Below, piece by piece: positions 8,605-17,519 of a stretch of DNA of 64,000 nucleotides. Both the position numbers and the translations under genes were made by a program. Positions within the stretch are counted from its first letter, which is position 1, and the number at the start of each line of letters is the position of its first letter. The notes under the pieces are model-generated. The model was not told where the DNA came from and made no database searches. It saw only the letters and a list, made by a program, of their open reading frames with translations. Source of the DNA: Reinekea blandensis MED297 (GTDB lineage: Bacteria; Pseudomonadota; Gammaproteobacteria; Pseudomonadales; Natronospirillaceae); NCBI RefSeq assembly GCF_000153185.1, contig NZ_CH724151.1, positions 387,154-451,153 on the forward strand. Reading direction: 5' to 3'.

Positions 8605-10767
8605 TCAGACCGGTTGCAGGTTAGCGTACTGCAACATCAGCATGCGTTCTTTGCCATCGTCGAACGCGACCAGTACCCGGGTTTGTGCGCCACCACCTTC
8701 GGCGTTAAGGATCGTCCCTTCACCGAACATGGGGTGGGTGACCCGTTGGCCGATCGACAAACCGGCATCCTCAATCGCCACCTGCTGTTGCAAACCAAAA
8801 TCCACGGGGCGGGCCACACTGGCTCGCAAACGTACTTCGTTCAATAACTCCGCGGGAATTTCCCGAACAAAACGCGACACGGTGTTGAACGTTTCACTGC
8901 CATACAGCCGACGGCTCTCTGCATAAGTCAGCGTGAGTTCCTTGCGTGCCCGGGTGATGCCCACGTAAGCCAGGCGACGTTCTTCCTGCAAACCACCAGG
9001 GTCGCCCATCGACATTTTGTGAGGGAACAGGTTCTCTTCCAGACCCGCGAGAAAGACGTGATCAAACTCCAGACCTTTGGCGCTGTGCAACGTCATCAGG
9101 TTCACACTGTCTTCAAACTCGTCAGCTTGGGCATCGCCGGCGTCGAGCGACGCTTCCGAAATGAACATGGCTAACAGCTCGGCGATAGAATCGTAGTCCT
9201 GATCGCTGGCATAAGACTGTGCGGCCGAAATCAGTTCGTTCAGGTTCTCGACGCGCGCCCGGCCTTTTTCACCTTTTTCTTTTTCGTGATAATCGATCAT
9301 ACCCGACGCGTCGTTAACAAACTTGACGATGTCACCCAGATCTTCTTTATCGAGTACGGTTTCTTCCAGATCGGTCATCAACTGTACGAAATTCGCCAAC
9401 GCATTGGCTGCGCGTTTGGCCAACACGCCATTCTCCAGAGCCATCTGGGCGGCCACCCACAGCGAACAACCCTGATCCCGGGCCAGTACCCGCAAGGTCT
9501 CGAAAGTTTTGTTGCCGATGCCGCGTGGCGGAACGTTCATGATGCGTTCCATCGAGGCATCGTCCTGGCGGTTCAGAATTAATCGCAGGTACGCCACCGA
9601 GTTGCGAATTTCCATCCGCTCATAGAAGCGAACGCCCCCATAAATCCGATAAGGAATCTGCAGATGAATCAGCGCCTCTTCAAGCACCCGCGATTGCGCG
9701 TTCGAGCGATACAGCAGTGCGATTTCGGTTGGATTCACCCCACCTTCAATCAGGCGGTTCATTTCATCGGCAATGAAACGGGCCTCATCCTGTTCGTTAA
9801 AGCCGGCATACAGACGAATGGGTTCCCCTTTGGCGCCTTCGGTCCATAGGTTTTTGCCCAGCCGACCCTGGTTGTTATCAATGACGGCATTCGCGGCGGA
9901 CAGAATGGTTTCAGTTGAGCGGTAGTTCTGCTCCAACCGGATCACTTCGGTGCGTTCAAAGTCATGCTCGAAACTCTGAATGTTTTCGACCTTCGCACCG
10001 CGCCAGCCATAGATGGACTGATCGTCGTCGCCAACAATGGTCAGGCTCAGCCGGTCACCCACCAGCACCTTTAACCAGGCGTACTGAATGGTGTTAATGT
10101 CCTGGAACTCGTCGACCAATACATGCGTAAAACGCGACTGATAATGCTCGAGTACCGAAGGCTCGTTCAGCCACAGCTCATGTGCCCGTAGGAGCAGTTC
10201 TCCGAAATCAACCAGACCGGACTGCTGACAAAGCGCTTCATAACGCACATAGATGTCTTTCAGGGTTTCCTGATACCAGTCGCCCTGCGTCAACACATAA
10301 GCCGCCCGACGCCCCTCATCTTTCTGACCGTTGATAAACCACTGCACCTGTTTAGGCTGAATGCGGTCATCTTCGATGTTCATTTCATTGATGATGCGCT
10401 TCACCAGACGCAGCTGATCGTCGCTGTCCATCACCTGAAAATGCTGCGGTAACTTGGCCTGTTGCCAGTGCGCCTTCAGTAACCGGTGCGCCAGACCGTG
10501 AAAAGTCCCGATCCAGAGCCCTTGCGACGGGGCTTCCAGTAACGCCTCGACCCGGCTTTTCATCTCCCGGGCCGCCTTATTGGTAAAGGTCACGGCCAAA
10601 ACACTGTACGGCGAGGCCAGACCGGCCGCAATCAACCAGCCGATTCGATGAGTCAGGACGCGGGTTTTACCGGAGCCCGCACCTGCAAGCACCAACAGGT
10701 TCGGGCTGTCACTGGTCACGGCGGCATGCTGTTCAGGGTTCAGGGTATCAAGCTGTAAGGTGTGCAT
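8605..10767 (-). CDS. uvrD: ATP-dependent DNA helicase II UvrD
   Basis: A 720-residue superfamily 1A helicase, the same length as E. coli UvrD, reading MHTLQLDTLNPEQ from the ATG at 10767. A longer frame to 10833 would run through the LexA box. Motif I is GAGSGKT (29-35), motif II VDEFQDIN, motif VI YVGITRARKELTLTYA. The C-terminal Tudor-like domain (GQRVTHPMFGEGTI) mediates partner binding in the family. It unwinds DNA in nucleotide-excision and mismatch repair. First gene of a two-gene unit with the glycosylase at 8086-8601. Confidence 0.96.
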   Translation of the reverse strand: MHTLQLDTLNPEQHAAVTSDSPNLLVLAGAGSGKTRVLTHRIGWLIAAGLASPYSVLAVTFTNKAAREMKSRVEALLEAPSQGLWIGTFHGLAHRLLKAHWQQAKLPQHFQVMDSDDQLRLVKRIINEMNIEDDRIQPKQVQWFINGQKDEGRRAAYVLTQGDWYQETLKDIYVRYEALCQQSGLVDFGELLLRAHELWLNEPSVLEHYQSRFTHVLVDEFQDINTIQYAWLKVLVGDRLSLTIVGDDDQSIYGWRGAKVENIQSFEHDFERTEVIRLEQNYRSTETILSAANAVIDNNQGRLGKNLWTEGAKGEPIRLYAGFNEQDEARFIADEMNRLIEGGVNPTEIALLYRSNAQSRVLEEALIHLQIPYRIYGGVRFYERMEIRNSVAYLRLILNRQDDASMERIMNVPPRGIGNKTFETLRVLARDQGCSLWVAAQMALENGVLAKRAANALANFVQLMTDLEETVLDKEDLGDIVKFVNDASGMIDYHEKEKGEKGRARVENLNELISAAQSYASDQDYDSIAELLAMFISEASLDAGDAQADEFEDSVNLMTLHSAKGLEFDHVFLAGLEENLFPHKMSMGDPGGLQEERRLAYVGITRARKELTLTYAESRRLYGSETFNTVSRFVREIPAELLNEVRLRASVARPVDFGLQQQVAIEDAGLSIGQRVTHPMFGEGTILNAEGGGAQTRVLVAFDDGKERMLMLQYANLQPV

Positions 10768-10776
10768 ATCGAATAA

Positions 10777-10792
10777 CTGTATAAAAAAACAG
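10777..10792 (-). promoter_or_regulatory. LexA (SOS) box of uvrD
   Basis: CTGTATAAAAAAACAG is a perfect CTGT-N8-ACAG with an A/T-only centre, the LexA consensus core. It lies 10 bases upstream of the uvrD start codon. uvrD is a known LexA target in E. coli. The site probably overlaps the core promoter (TATAAA within it). Confidence 0.75.
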
Positions 10793-10954
10793 GGCGAGTG
10801 TAGCAGATGCGAATCTCTTTGGCAGCCCGACAATCACCGTCACCCAGTTGTTTAAGCGAGGATCCGGGTGCTGAAAACCACCGTAAAATGAGCGCTCACG
10901 CTGGTGATTCCGGTAGCACGGCCTATACTGCACTCAAAGATTACGACGACAACG

Positions 10955-13702
10955 ATGCAGACACTTCAGGAAACCCTCCGTCACCGCCGACACCAGATCC
11001 TACTCGCCAACGCGAGGATCTTCTGGTGGGCATCGCTGTGTCTCAGTTTCATTTGCGCGACTACCTATATCGTCATGGCCAATGGCGTCGATATAACGTT
11101 GGCCACACCCGTAACCATGGCAGTCCTCGCCGTGGCGGGGTTGGTATCGATCCGCTATAGCCGTCATAAAATGCACCATAACCCCATGTGGAGCCCGGTG
11201 CCCTGGTTTTTTGCGTTGGCGACGGCAACAGGCGTCCTCTGGGGGCTGACAGCCCGCAGTGGCGGATTGTGCCTGACGCTGGCAATCGCTGAAGCGGGCA
11301 TTGCCGGCACCTTTCTTTACTCGCATGGCCGCCTGGTGGCATCGGTCACGGCCGCCATTTCCCTGATCCCGATTCCGTTTCTGTTCATTAACAACAGCGC
11401 GGTGCTGTTTCAGGTGCACCTGCCGCTGATGGCGCTGATCAGTCTCGGCAGCTTCTCCGGATTCCGTATGGCTCTGCGCAACACCCGTAATGAGCTGGAG
11501 TCTCAACGCCTGACCCAGTTACTCACCGACAATCAGGCGCAATTACAGGACAAGATCAAACAACGAACCTCCGAAATCGAACAGGCCAACAAACGGCTGA
11601 ACTTTGAAGTCGAACTGCGCAAAGAGGTCAATCAGGCCCTGATTCAGAGCGAGGAACAACTGAATCTGGCCATGACGGCCTCGGGTATCGGCTTCTGGGA
11701 CTGGGATATCCCACATAGAAAGGTCTATCACTCCGACCCGGAACGTTTTTTCGGTGAACAGAGCGCCGTGGACAGCGAAACCTTTTCGCTGGTCGACTAT
11801 GTTGCCGAGCCTGACGTTCCCCAGGTACGCCGGGCCCTGGCCAAACATCTGCGCGGCCAATCGGAATATTATCAGATGCGGTATCAGGTCTTTCTTCCGG
11901 AAACGGCACAACCGCGCTGGATAGAGGATATCGGAAAGGTGACCGAACGCGATGCGCGTGGCCGCCCGATCCGGATGATCGGCACCCGACGAGACGTCAC
12001 CAAAGACATGCAGTTGCAGGAAGAACTGAGTTTGTCTTCCAGCCTGTTCAACAACAGCGCCGACGGTGTCTTTGTTCTCGATCAACACCAACAGTTCCGA
12101 ACCTGTAACCGGGTGTTCTGCGACATTTTCGGCCGTCAGAAAGGTGAGCTCTTGGGTTTGCCTCTGTTTCAGGTCATCCGTACCGATCAAACCCAACGCA
12201 TTTCGCAGAGCATGATCAGCAATGGCCGCTGGAGCGGAGACTTGTTCAGTCAGCGACGCGGCGGCGAACGTTTCCCGATGACGATGACGCTGACAACCAT
12301 TCGCCGTGAAGACAACAGCGTCTCTCACTATCTGGGCATCTGCCGCGATCAATCTGAATCCCAACGCACTGAAAAAGAACTGCGCTATCTGAACAACTAC
12401 GACAAGCTCACCGGGCTCTACAATCGTGGCTACTTCCATGAAATCGTCGGCCAGTTCCGTGAACACGAACCGCTGCTGACCGAACACTACGCCGTTTGCG
12501 TCATCAACCTGGATCGCTTTAAGTCGGTAAACGAAAGCCTCGGCCTGGAAGTCGGTGATCAACTGCTGAAAGATCTGGCGGCCCGGCTGAATAACCTGCA
12601 GGAACCGATTCGTCAGGTGGCTCGCCTGTCGAGCGACGAGTTCGCCATGATCATCGAGTTTGAACAGGATCGTGACATGCTGCTGTCGATGCTGGAACAC
12701 CTGCAAGCGGAAATTACCCGGCCATTCCTGGTTGGCGAACACGAGCTGATCGTAACCGCCAGCATCGGCGTTTGCGTTGTCACCGAAGGCAATCTGACGC
12801 AGCTGCTCAATCACGCCATTGCAGCCATGAACCAAGCTCGCTATCAGGGCGGCAACAACTATCAGTTCTATCATCAGCGACTGGCGACAACGCCGTTAGA
12901 GCGACTGCAGCTTGAAAAAGCCCTGCGCAAAGCCGTCATTAACAACGAGTTTTCCGTCGATTATCAACCCAAGATGAACCTGCACACCGGCATCATCGAT
13001 TCGGTCGAAGCGCTTGTCCGTTGGCGCCATCCGCACAAAGGCGTCCTGGACCCCGACGATTTCATCCCGCTGGCCGAAGAAACCGGTCTGATCTCGGCCA
13101 TTGGCGAGCAGGTGCTGAACAAGGCCTGTCAGGAAGCCGCCGCATGGCGACAGCGTGGTTTTGGTGACATTTCCATATCGGTTAACCTGTCCAGTCACCA
13201 GATCCGACGCAACGACCTTTACGACATTATCTACAACGCTCTGCAAAACTCTCAGTTGCCGGCCGAATATCTGGAGCTTGAGCTCACCGAAAGTATGCTC
13301 ATGGAAGACATCAGTCACGCCCAGGATTTTCTTAATCAACTCCGTTCACTCGGTGTACGCCTGGCACTGGATGATTTCGGCACCGGCTATTCATCATTGA
13401 GTTATCTGAAGCGTCTGCCCATCGATACCTTGAAGATCGACCGGTCTTTTGTCGCAGAAGCACGACAGGGCGAAACCAGCCCCATCGTCGAAGCCGTCAT
13501 GGCCATGTCTGAAAGCCTGCGCCTGAATGTGGTCGCCGAAGGTGTGGAGACCCGGGAACAATTGCACTATCTCGAGTCACTTGGGTGCGATTATGCGCAG
13601 GGATATATCATCAGTCGCCCACTGCCCGCGTCCGAGGTGCTCACGCTGATTCGCCACAGCAATCTGCAAACCCTCTCCCAAGCCACGGATGCCGTGCATT
13701 AA
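10955..13702 (+). CDS. Membrane-bound PAS-PAS-GGDEF-EAL c-di-GMP regulator
   Basis: A 915-residue protein from the ATG at 10955. A GTG at 10904 in the same frame would precede a good -10 (TATACT, 10923-10928), so the later start is preferred. Residues about 20-170 hold several membrane helices without a recognised sensor name, followed by a coiled coil and two PAS domains (about 210-470). The GGDEF domain has SSDEF in place of GGDEF and is probably inactive as a cyclase. The EAL domain keeps EALVRW, ELTES, DDFGTGYSSL and AEGVET, so phosphodiesterase activity is likely. Divergent from uvrD. Confidence 0.9.
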   Translation: MQTLQETLRHRRHQILLANARIFWWASLCLSFICATTYIVMANGVDITLATPVTMAVLAVAGLVSIRYSRHKMHHNPMWSPVPWFFALATATGVLWGLTARSGGLCLTLAIAEAGIAGTFLYSHGRLVASVTAAISLIPIPFLFINNSAVLFQVHLPLMALISLGSFSGFRMALRNTRNELESQRLTQLLTDNQAQLQDKIKQRTSEIEQANKRLNFEVELRKEVNQALIQSEEQLNLAMTASGIGFWDWDIPHRKVYHSDPERFFGEQSAVDSETFSLVDYVAEPDVPQVRRALAKHLRGQSEYYQMRYQVFLPETAQPRWIEDIGKVTERDARGRPIRMIGTRRDVTKDMQLQEELSLSSSLFNNSADGVFVLDQHQQFRTCNRVFCDIFGRQKGELLGLPLFQVIRTDQTQRISQSMISNGRWSGDLFSQRRGGERFPMTMTLTTIRREDNSVSHYLGICRDQSESQRTEKELRYLNNYDKLTGLYNRGYFHEIVGQFREHEPLLTEHYAVCVINLDRFKSVNESLGLEVGDQLLKDLAARLNNLQEPIRQVARLSSDEFAMIIEFEQDRDMLLSMLEHLQAEITRPFLVGEHELIVTASIGVCVVTEGNLTQLLNHAIAAMNQARYQGGNNYQFYHQRLATTPLERLQLEKALRKAVINNEFSVDYQPKMNLHTGIIDSVEALVRWRHPHKGVLDPDDFIPLAEETGLISAIGEQVLNKACQEAAAWRQRGFGDISISVNLSSHQIRRNDLYDIIYNALQNSQLPAEYLELELTESMLMEDISHAQDFLNQLRSLGVRLALDDFGTGYSSLSYLKRLPIDTLKIDRSFVAEARQGETSPIVEAVMAMSESLRLNVVAEGVETREQLHYLESLGCDYAQGYIISRPLPASEVLTLIRHSNLQTLSQATDAVH

Positions 13703-13973
13703 ACCGCTATTCGATATGTTCTGCCCAGACATCGCTTGACTTTGCCATTGGGCTGCAAAAGCAACACCTGTCATATTGGGCATTGTTCTTGCTTTCAACA
13801 GAGCTGTCCGTTATTCCTATTTCTTTTAGTAACAGATGAAAACCGTCAGTTCGATGGACTTCACGGAATTGAAACAGGAATGATCTAGACTCGGATTGTC
13901 ATTGAGAGACCCCTCAGGCAATCCTGGATTAATAACAAGAAGCGGCAGTCGCCATTATAAGGAGCTAAACATC

Positions 13974-14165
13974 ATGTCTACGAACCTGTTTGAGCTAGAA
14001 CTCGCCAATATTGAAGATTCAATCCTACACAAACCAGCCGATGCCAGCGAAAACAAGCGCGCTGAGAATCATCGTAAGCTGGCCGCACGTCGAGCCATTG
14101 AAGATCATGTTGAGCAGAGACGGTTACGTAGTGAGTATGATGATCTCGAGCTTGAGATCTACTGA
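13974..14165 (+). CDS. Small charged protein, PA3496-like
   Basis: A 63-residue protein with an AAGGAG ribosome site at 13959-13964, 9 bases before the ATG; the frame is open further upstream but lacks such a site. It is strongly charged and helical, with ARRAIEDHVEQRRLRSEYDD near the C-terminus, resembling the RRxIExxxEERRLR pattern of the PA3496 family (putative envelope integrity). A strong terminator follows at 14182-14209, so it is a monocistronic unit. The 271 bases upstream contain no other gene. Confidence 0.7.
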   Translation: MSTNLFELELANIEDSILHKPADASENKRAENHRKLAARRAIEDHVEQRRLRSEYDDLELEIY

Positions 14166-14181
14166 CCTTCTAAAGGAGATT

Positions 14182-14209
14182 AAAAAGGGTGCGAACGCAC
14201 CCTTTTTTT
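14182..14209 (+). terminator. Rho-independent terminator
   Basis: AAAAAGGGTGCG, loop AA, CGCACCCTTTTT: a 12-bp stem ending in a run of seven T residues, 17 bases after the small gene. It also carries A residues on the left side and could act in both directions. Confidence 0.9.
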
Positions 14210-14275
14210 ATGTCGATTGGTAACACTCTCAGCCGTTCAAGCTGTTACCAAGCGTTACCAATGCGCGGTTCTTTT

Positions 14276-15166
14276 TCAGCGCTGCGAGGTTCGTAACGCA
14301 TTAATGTCCGAGGCATCGAAGGTGTTGGGTTCCAGCAACTGGTTAATCGCCTGCCGGGCTTTCTGATTATCCGCGCGCAAGCGCTGATCCAGCTCATCCG
14401 ACCACTGGGTTAACGCCGAAACCACCGTCTCACGTTCTGCATCGGACAGCGGTCGGAACACCCGGTCGGGCATCACCAGCATACCCCAGGTATAAAGCAC
14501 CGGCGTTTGCGTGATGTAATCAAACCGGCTGTGCCAGTTCAGCGTGAAGGCCGCAGATGGTGGCGCGATCAAACTGTCTATCGCGCCGGTGTCCAGTCCC
14601 GTCAACACGTCGCCAATGTTCATCACCAGATAATCAACATTCAGACTGTCGGCCATCTTCTGAATATCCCGGGTATTGGGCAGCCAAAGACGCGTGTTAC
14701 GCACGGCTTCTAAATCGGACAACGGTCGTTTAGACATCAGATAAGAAAAGCCCCCATCCAGCGGCCCGAAGGCTGTCCAGCCTTCTTCGGCCAGGCGCTG
14801 GCGAAAGTCGGTATCCAGTGTTTGCCGCGCCTCGTAAACCTGCTCAATACGGTCAAACTGAAAAGGCTTACTGAGATCTTTCAGATCGTCGGTGATCAGA
14901 TCCAATCCGGTCCCGCTGAGCAAGGCGCCATGCAGTTGCCCAATGCGCATTTTACGCATAACCGTAGAGTCGTCGCCCATCACCCCACCCGGATAGACTT
15001 TGAGTACGACATTGCCATTGGTTTGCTGCCGAATACTCTCCGCTGCGGACTGCAGCGATGTCACGGCCGCACTGCCGGGTGGGTAGAGGGTTGAGATTTT
15101 CAACGTGGTCTCGGCCAGCGTTACCGAGCTGATGCTGACCAAAACCCAAAACAGAAAAAAGCGCAT
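14276..15166 (-). CDS. TRAP transporter DctP-type substrate-binding protein (orphan)
   Basis: A 296-residue periplasmic protein with a clear signal peptide (about 1-18, cleavage after TLA). The mature start TTLKISTLYPPGSA and the motifs KVYPGGVMGD and MRIGQLHGALLSG are typical of DctP-family solute receptors. Family members bind organic acids and pass them to DctQM permeases. No dctQ or dctM gene is present on either side, so its partner is elsewhere or it serves another role, such as a sensor input. It is slightly shorter than the usual 320-340 residues. The ligand is unknown. Confidence 0.82.
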   Translation of the reverse strand: MRFFLFWVLVSISSVTLAETTLKISTLYPPGSAAVTSLQSAAESIRQQTNGNVVLKVYPGGVMGDDSTVMRKMRIGQLHGALLSGTGLDLITDDLKDLSKPFQFDRIEQVYEARQTLDTDFRQRLAEEGWTAFGPLDGGFSYLMSKRPLSDLEAVRNTRLWLPNTRDIQKMADSLNVDYLVMNIGDVLTGLDTGAIDSLIAPPSAAFTLNWHSRFDYITQTPVLYTWGMLVMPDRVFRPLSDAERETVVSALTQWSDELDQRLRADNQKARQAINQLLEPNTFDASDINALRTSQR

Positions 15167-15296
15167 GATGACCTCTGTCCGATTGATGAATGTGATACGC
15201 GACCATCAAAGGAGCGGATGGGTATCGGCCCGGCAGCGCATCGTAAAATCAGAAGGCACAGTCTGCCGGGATACTGTGACAGCGAGATGAAGAGCA

Positions 15297-15845
15297 TCAG
15301 CCGCCGAGGCCATCGTCCAGATACGAATCTTTCAACTTCACATAGTTACCGGCGGTATAGCGGAAATAACGTCGTTCCTTTTCGCTCAGCGGCCGGGCCG
15401 CCTGCGCGGGACTGCCTTTATACATATAACCGGATTCTAGCCGTTTACCCGGTGGCACCAGTGTTCCAGCGGCAATAATGACCTGATCTTCCACCACAGC
15501 GCCGTCCAGTACGGTCGCTCCGATACCGATCAGCACTTCGTTACCAATGGTGCAGCCGTGCAGGCAGGCCTGATGACCAATGGTGACGTCATTACCGATG
15601 TGCAGCGGATGCCCGCCCGGGTTGTAGTCGCTGGCGTGAGTAATGTGCAGCACCACGCCATCCTGGACAGACGTTCTCATGCCGATGCGTATTTCATGCA
15701 TATCGCCCCGGATGATCGCGCCCGGCCAGACTGAAGAGTCCGCACCGATGGTCACATCGCCCAGAACGTAACTTTCCGGCGCGACCATGACGCGCTCTCC
15801 GAGCTGTGGTTGCTTGCCTTGAAATGGATGTATCGCCACAATCAA
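15297..15845 (-). CDS. Gamma-carbonic anhydrase-like protein (YrdA family)
   Basis: A 182-residue left-handed beta-helix protein with hexapeptide repeats from about residue 25 to 150. The histidines in VVLHITHASD and the IGHQACLHG segment correspond to the metal-binding positions of the gamma-class carbonic anhydrase family. YrdA/CaiE-like members are trimeric, zinc or iron binding, and often of unproven activity. Divergent from ppx with 115 bases between the start codons. Confidence 0.88.
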   Translation of the reverse strand: MIVAIHPFQGKQPQLGERVMVAPESYVLGDVTIGADSSVWPGAIIRGDMHEIRIGMRTSVQDGVVLHITHASDYNPGGHPLHIGNDVTIGHQACLHGCTIGNEVLIGIGATVLDGAVVEDQVIIAAGTLVPPGKRLESGYMYKGSPAQAARPLSEKERRYFRYTAGNYVKLKDSYLDDGLGG

Positions 15846-15959
15846 ACTCCTGATATCAAATTACGGGCACCGATGTGAACCGAACAGTTCCGCCGGGCCC
15901 GACGACAGACCGGGATGTCGGACCAGCCGCCTCCCCATGAAAAGGATAGGTTATTCCCC

Positions 15960-17486
15960 ATGTTAAAGCTTTCTGGTTTCTGGCGAAATCGAACAGAGGA
16001 AATTGCAGCGGTGGATCTGGGGTCTAACTCGTTCCACATGATCATCGCCCGGGTCGAAGACGGTCAGATCAACGTCATTGACCGGCTGAAAGAGCCGGTG
16101 CGACTGGGCTATGGGCTGAGCGACGATGGAACGCTGGATGACCTGTCGAAACGCCGGGCACTGGATTGCCTGGAGCGGTTTCATCAGCGCATAAAACACC
16201 TGCCTGCCGCCTGTGTTCGCGCGGTTGGTACACGCACCTTACGGCAGGCTAAAAATGTTTACAGCTTTCTGGATCAGGCGGAACGTGCACTGGGGTTCGA
16301 CATACAGATCATCTCCGGTGCCGAGGAAGCCCGCTTGGTTTATCAGGGTGTGGCGTTTGGTTTGGAAGATGATCACCAGACCCGTCTGGTTATCGACATC
16401 GGTGGTGGCAGCACCGAACTGATCATTGGCGAAGACTTTACGCCAAAATCTCTGGAATCACTCGGTATGGGCTGCGTTTCGGTCACCAAGCGTTTTTTCA
16501 GCGACGGTACCATCAGCAAAAAACACATCAAAGCCGCTGAAATCTATTGTCTGCAAAAACTGGAGCCATTCAGCCACCACTTTCGCCGGCAGGCCTGGCA
16601 GCGGGCCATTGGCTGTTCCGGATCGATCAAAGCCGTCAGCAGCGTCTTGGGAGCCCAAACCGGACACCCGCTGATTACCTCTGAGGCGCTCGATGACCTG
16701 CTCTCGCAATGTCGCCAGGCGGGTCATACGGACGAGTTAAAACTGGAAGGTTTGAGTAAAACCCGCCAGCCGGTGTTTATCGGCGGTCTGGTCATTCTGC
16801 GCTGTGTGATGCAGGCTCTGAAACTGGAATCTCTTGAGGCCTCGCCCTGGGCGTTACGCGAGGGCGTGCTGTTTGATTTACTCGGCCACGACAGCATGTC
16901 GGACATGCGCGAACAGTCAGTCCTCACGCTGTCCCGTCGCTTTCATGCCGACCAGGATCATGCGGAGCACAGCAATCGGGTGGCGCAGAAACTGCTCCGC
17001 CAGGTCCTGTCGAGCCGTGAGCTTTCTGAGGATTGGAGCCGATATCTACACTGGGCTTGTCAGTTGCAGGAAATCGGTTTGGACATTAATCACGACAAGT
17101 TTCAGGTGCACAGTGGCTATATCGTCGCGAACAGCCACCTCGCCGGCTTTGGTTTTGATGAACAAAATCGATTAGCGACTCTGGTGCGTAACCAGCGAAA
17201 AAAACCCGACTGGTCCACAATTGAGGTATTACCACAGGAAGAGTTGGACGACTTTATCCTGATTTTGCACATCTTCCGCTTGGCCTGTGTACTAACGCGA
17301 TCGCGCGATCAGAAACAGGACATCGGCTGGTCAGTGCATCTCAATGACGATACCCTTCACTTCAGCGCACCACCCGCCTGGTGGGACAGCCAGCCACTGG
17401 CCAGTGCGGATCTTAAATCGGAAGTTCGTGCCATGAAAAAGAGCCGCTATCAATTGGTACTGAACAGCCCGGAGGACGACGGCTGA
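15960..17486 (+). CDS. ppx: Exopolyphosphatase Ppx/GppA
   Basis: A 508-residue protein of the ASKHA fold. The start at 15960 follows AAAGGATAGG and places IAAVDLGSNSFHMIIAR near the N-terminus; a frame from 15915 adds 15 unlikely residues. The phosphate-binding loops DLGSNS and DIGGGSTELI are intact, and a C-terminal HD-like helical domain follows. It removes terminal phosphate from polyphosphate, and family members may also hydrolyse pppGpp. It converges on ppk1, which makes the same polymer. The shared terminator overlaps its stop codon. Confidence 0.93.
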   Translation: MLKLSGFWRNRTEEIAAVDLGSNSFHMIIARVEDGQINVIDRLKEPVRLGYGLSDDGTLDDLSKRRALDCLERFHQRIKHLPAACVRAVGTRTLRQAKNVYSFLDQAERALGFDIQIISGAEEARLVYQGVAFGLEDDHQTRLVIDIGGGSTELIIGEDFTPKSLESLGMGCVSVTKRFFSDGTISKKHIKAAEIYCLQKLEPFSHHFRRQAWQRAIGCSGSIKAVSSVLGAQTGHPLITSEALDDLLSQCRQAGHTDELKLEGLSKTRQPVFIGGLVILRCVMQALKLESLEASPWALREGVLFDLLGHDSMSDMREQSVLTLSRRFHADQDHAEHSNRVAQKLLRQVLSSRELSEDWSRYLHWACQLQEIGLDINHDKFQVHSGYIVANSHLAGFGFDEQNRLATLVRNQRKKPDWSTIEVLPQEELDDFILILHIFRLACVLTRSRDQKQDIGWSVHLNDDTLHFSAPPAWWDSQPLASADLKSEVRAMKKSRYQLVLNSPEDDG

Positions 17487-17499
17487 CGCCGTCGTTTTT
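17476..17499. terminator. Terminator between convergent ppx and ppk1
   Basis: ACGACGGC, loop TGAC, GCCGTCGT followed by TTTT. The ppx stop codon TGA sits in the loop. It mainly serves ppx and lies 21 bases past the ppk1 stop on the other strand. Confidence 0.8.
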
Positions 17500-17519
17500 A
17501 GCAGGTCACAAAGCAGTTA

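Noticed and set aside
11543-12874. 443-codon open frame on the minus strand
   Set aside because: It lies wholly inside the GGDEF/EAL gene, has no domain and is a mirror of its codon bias.
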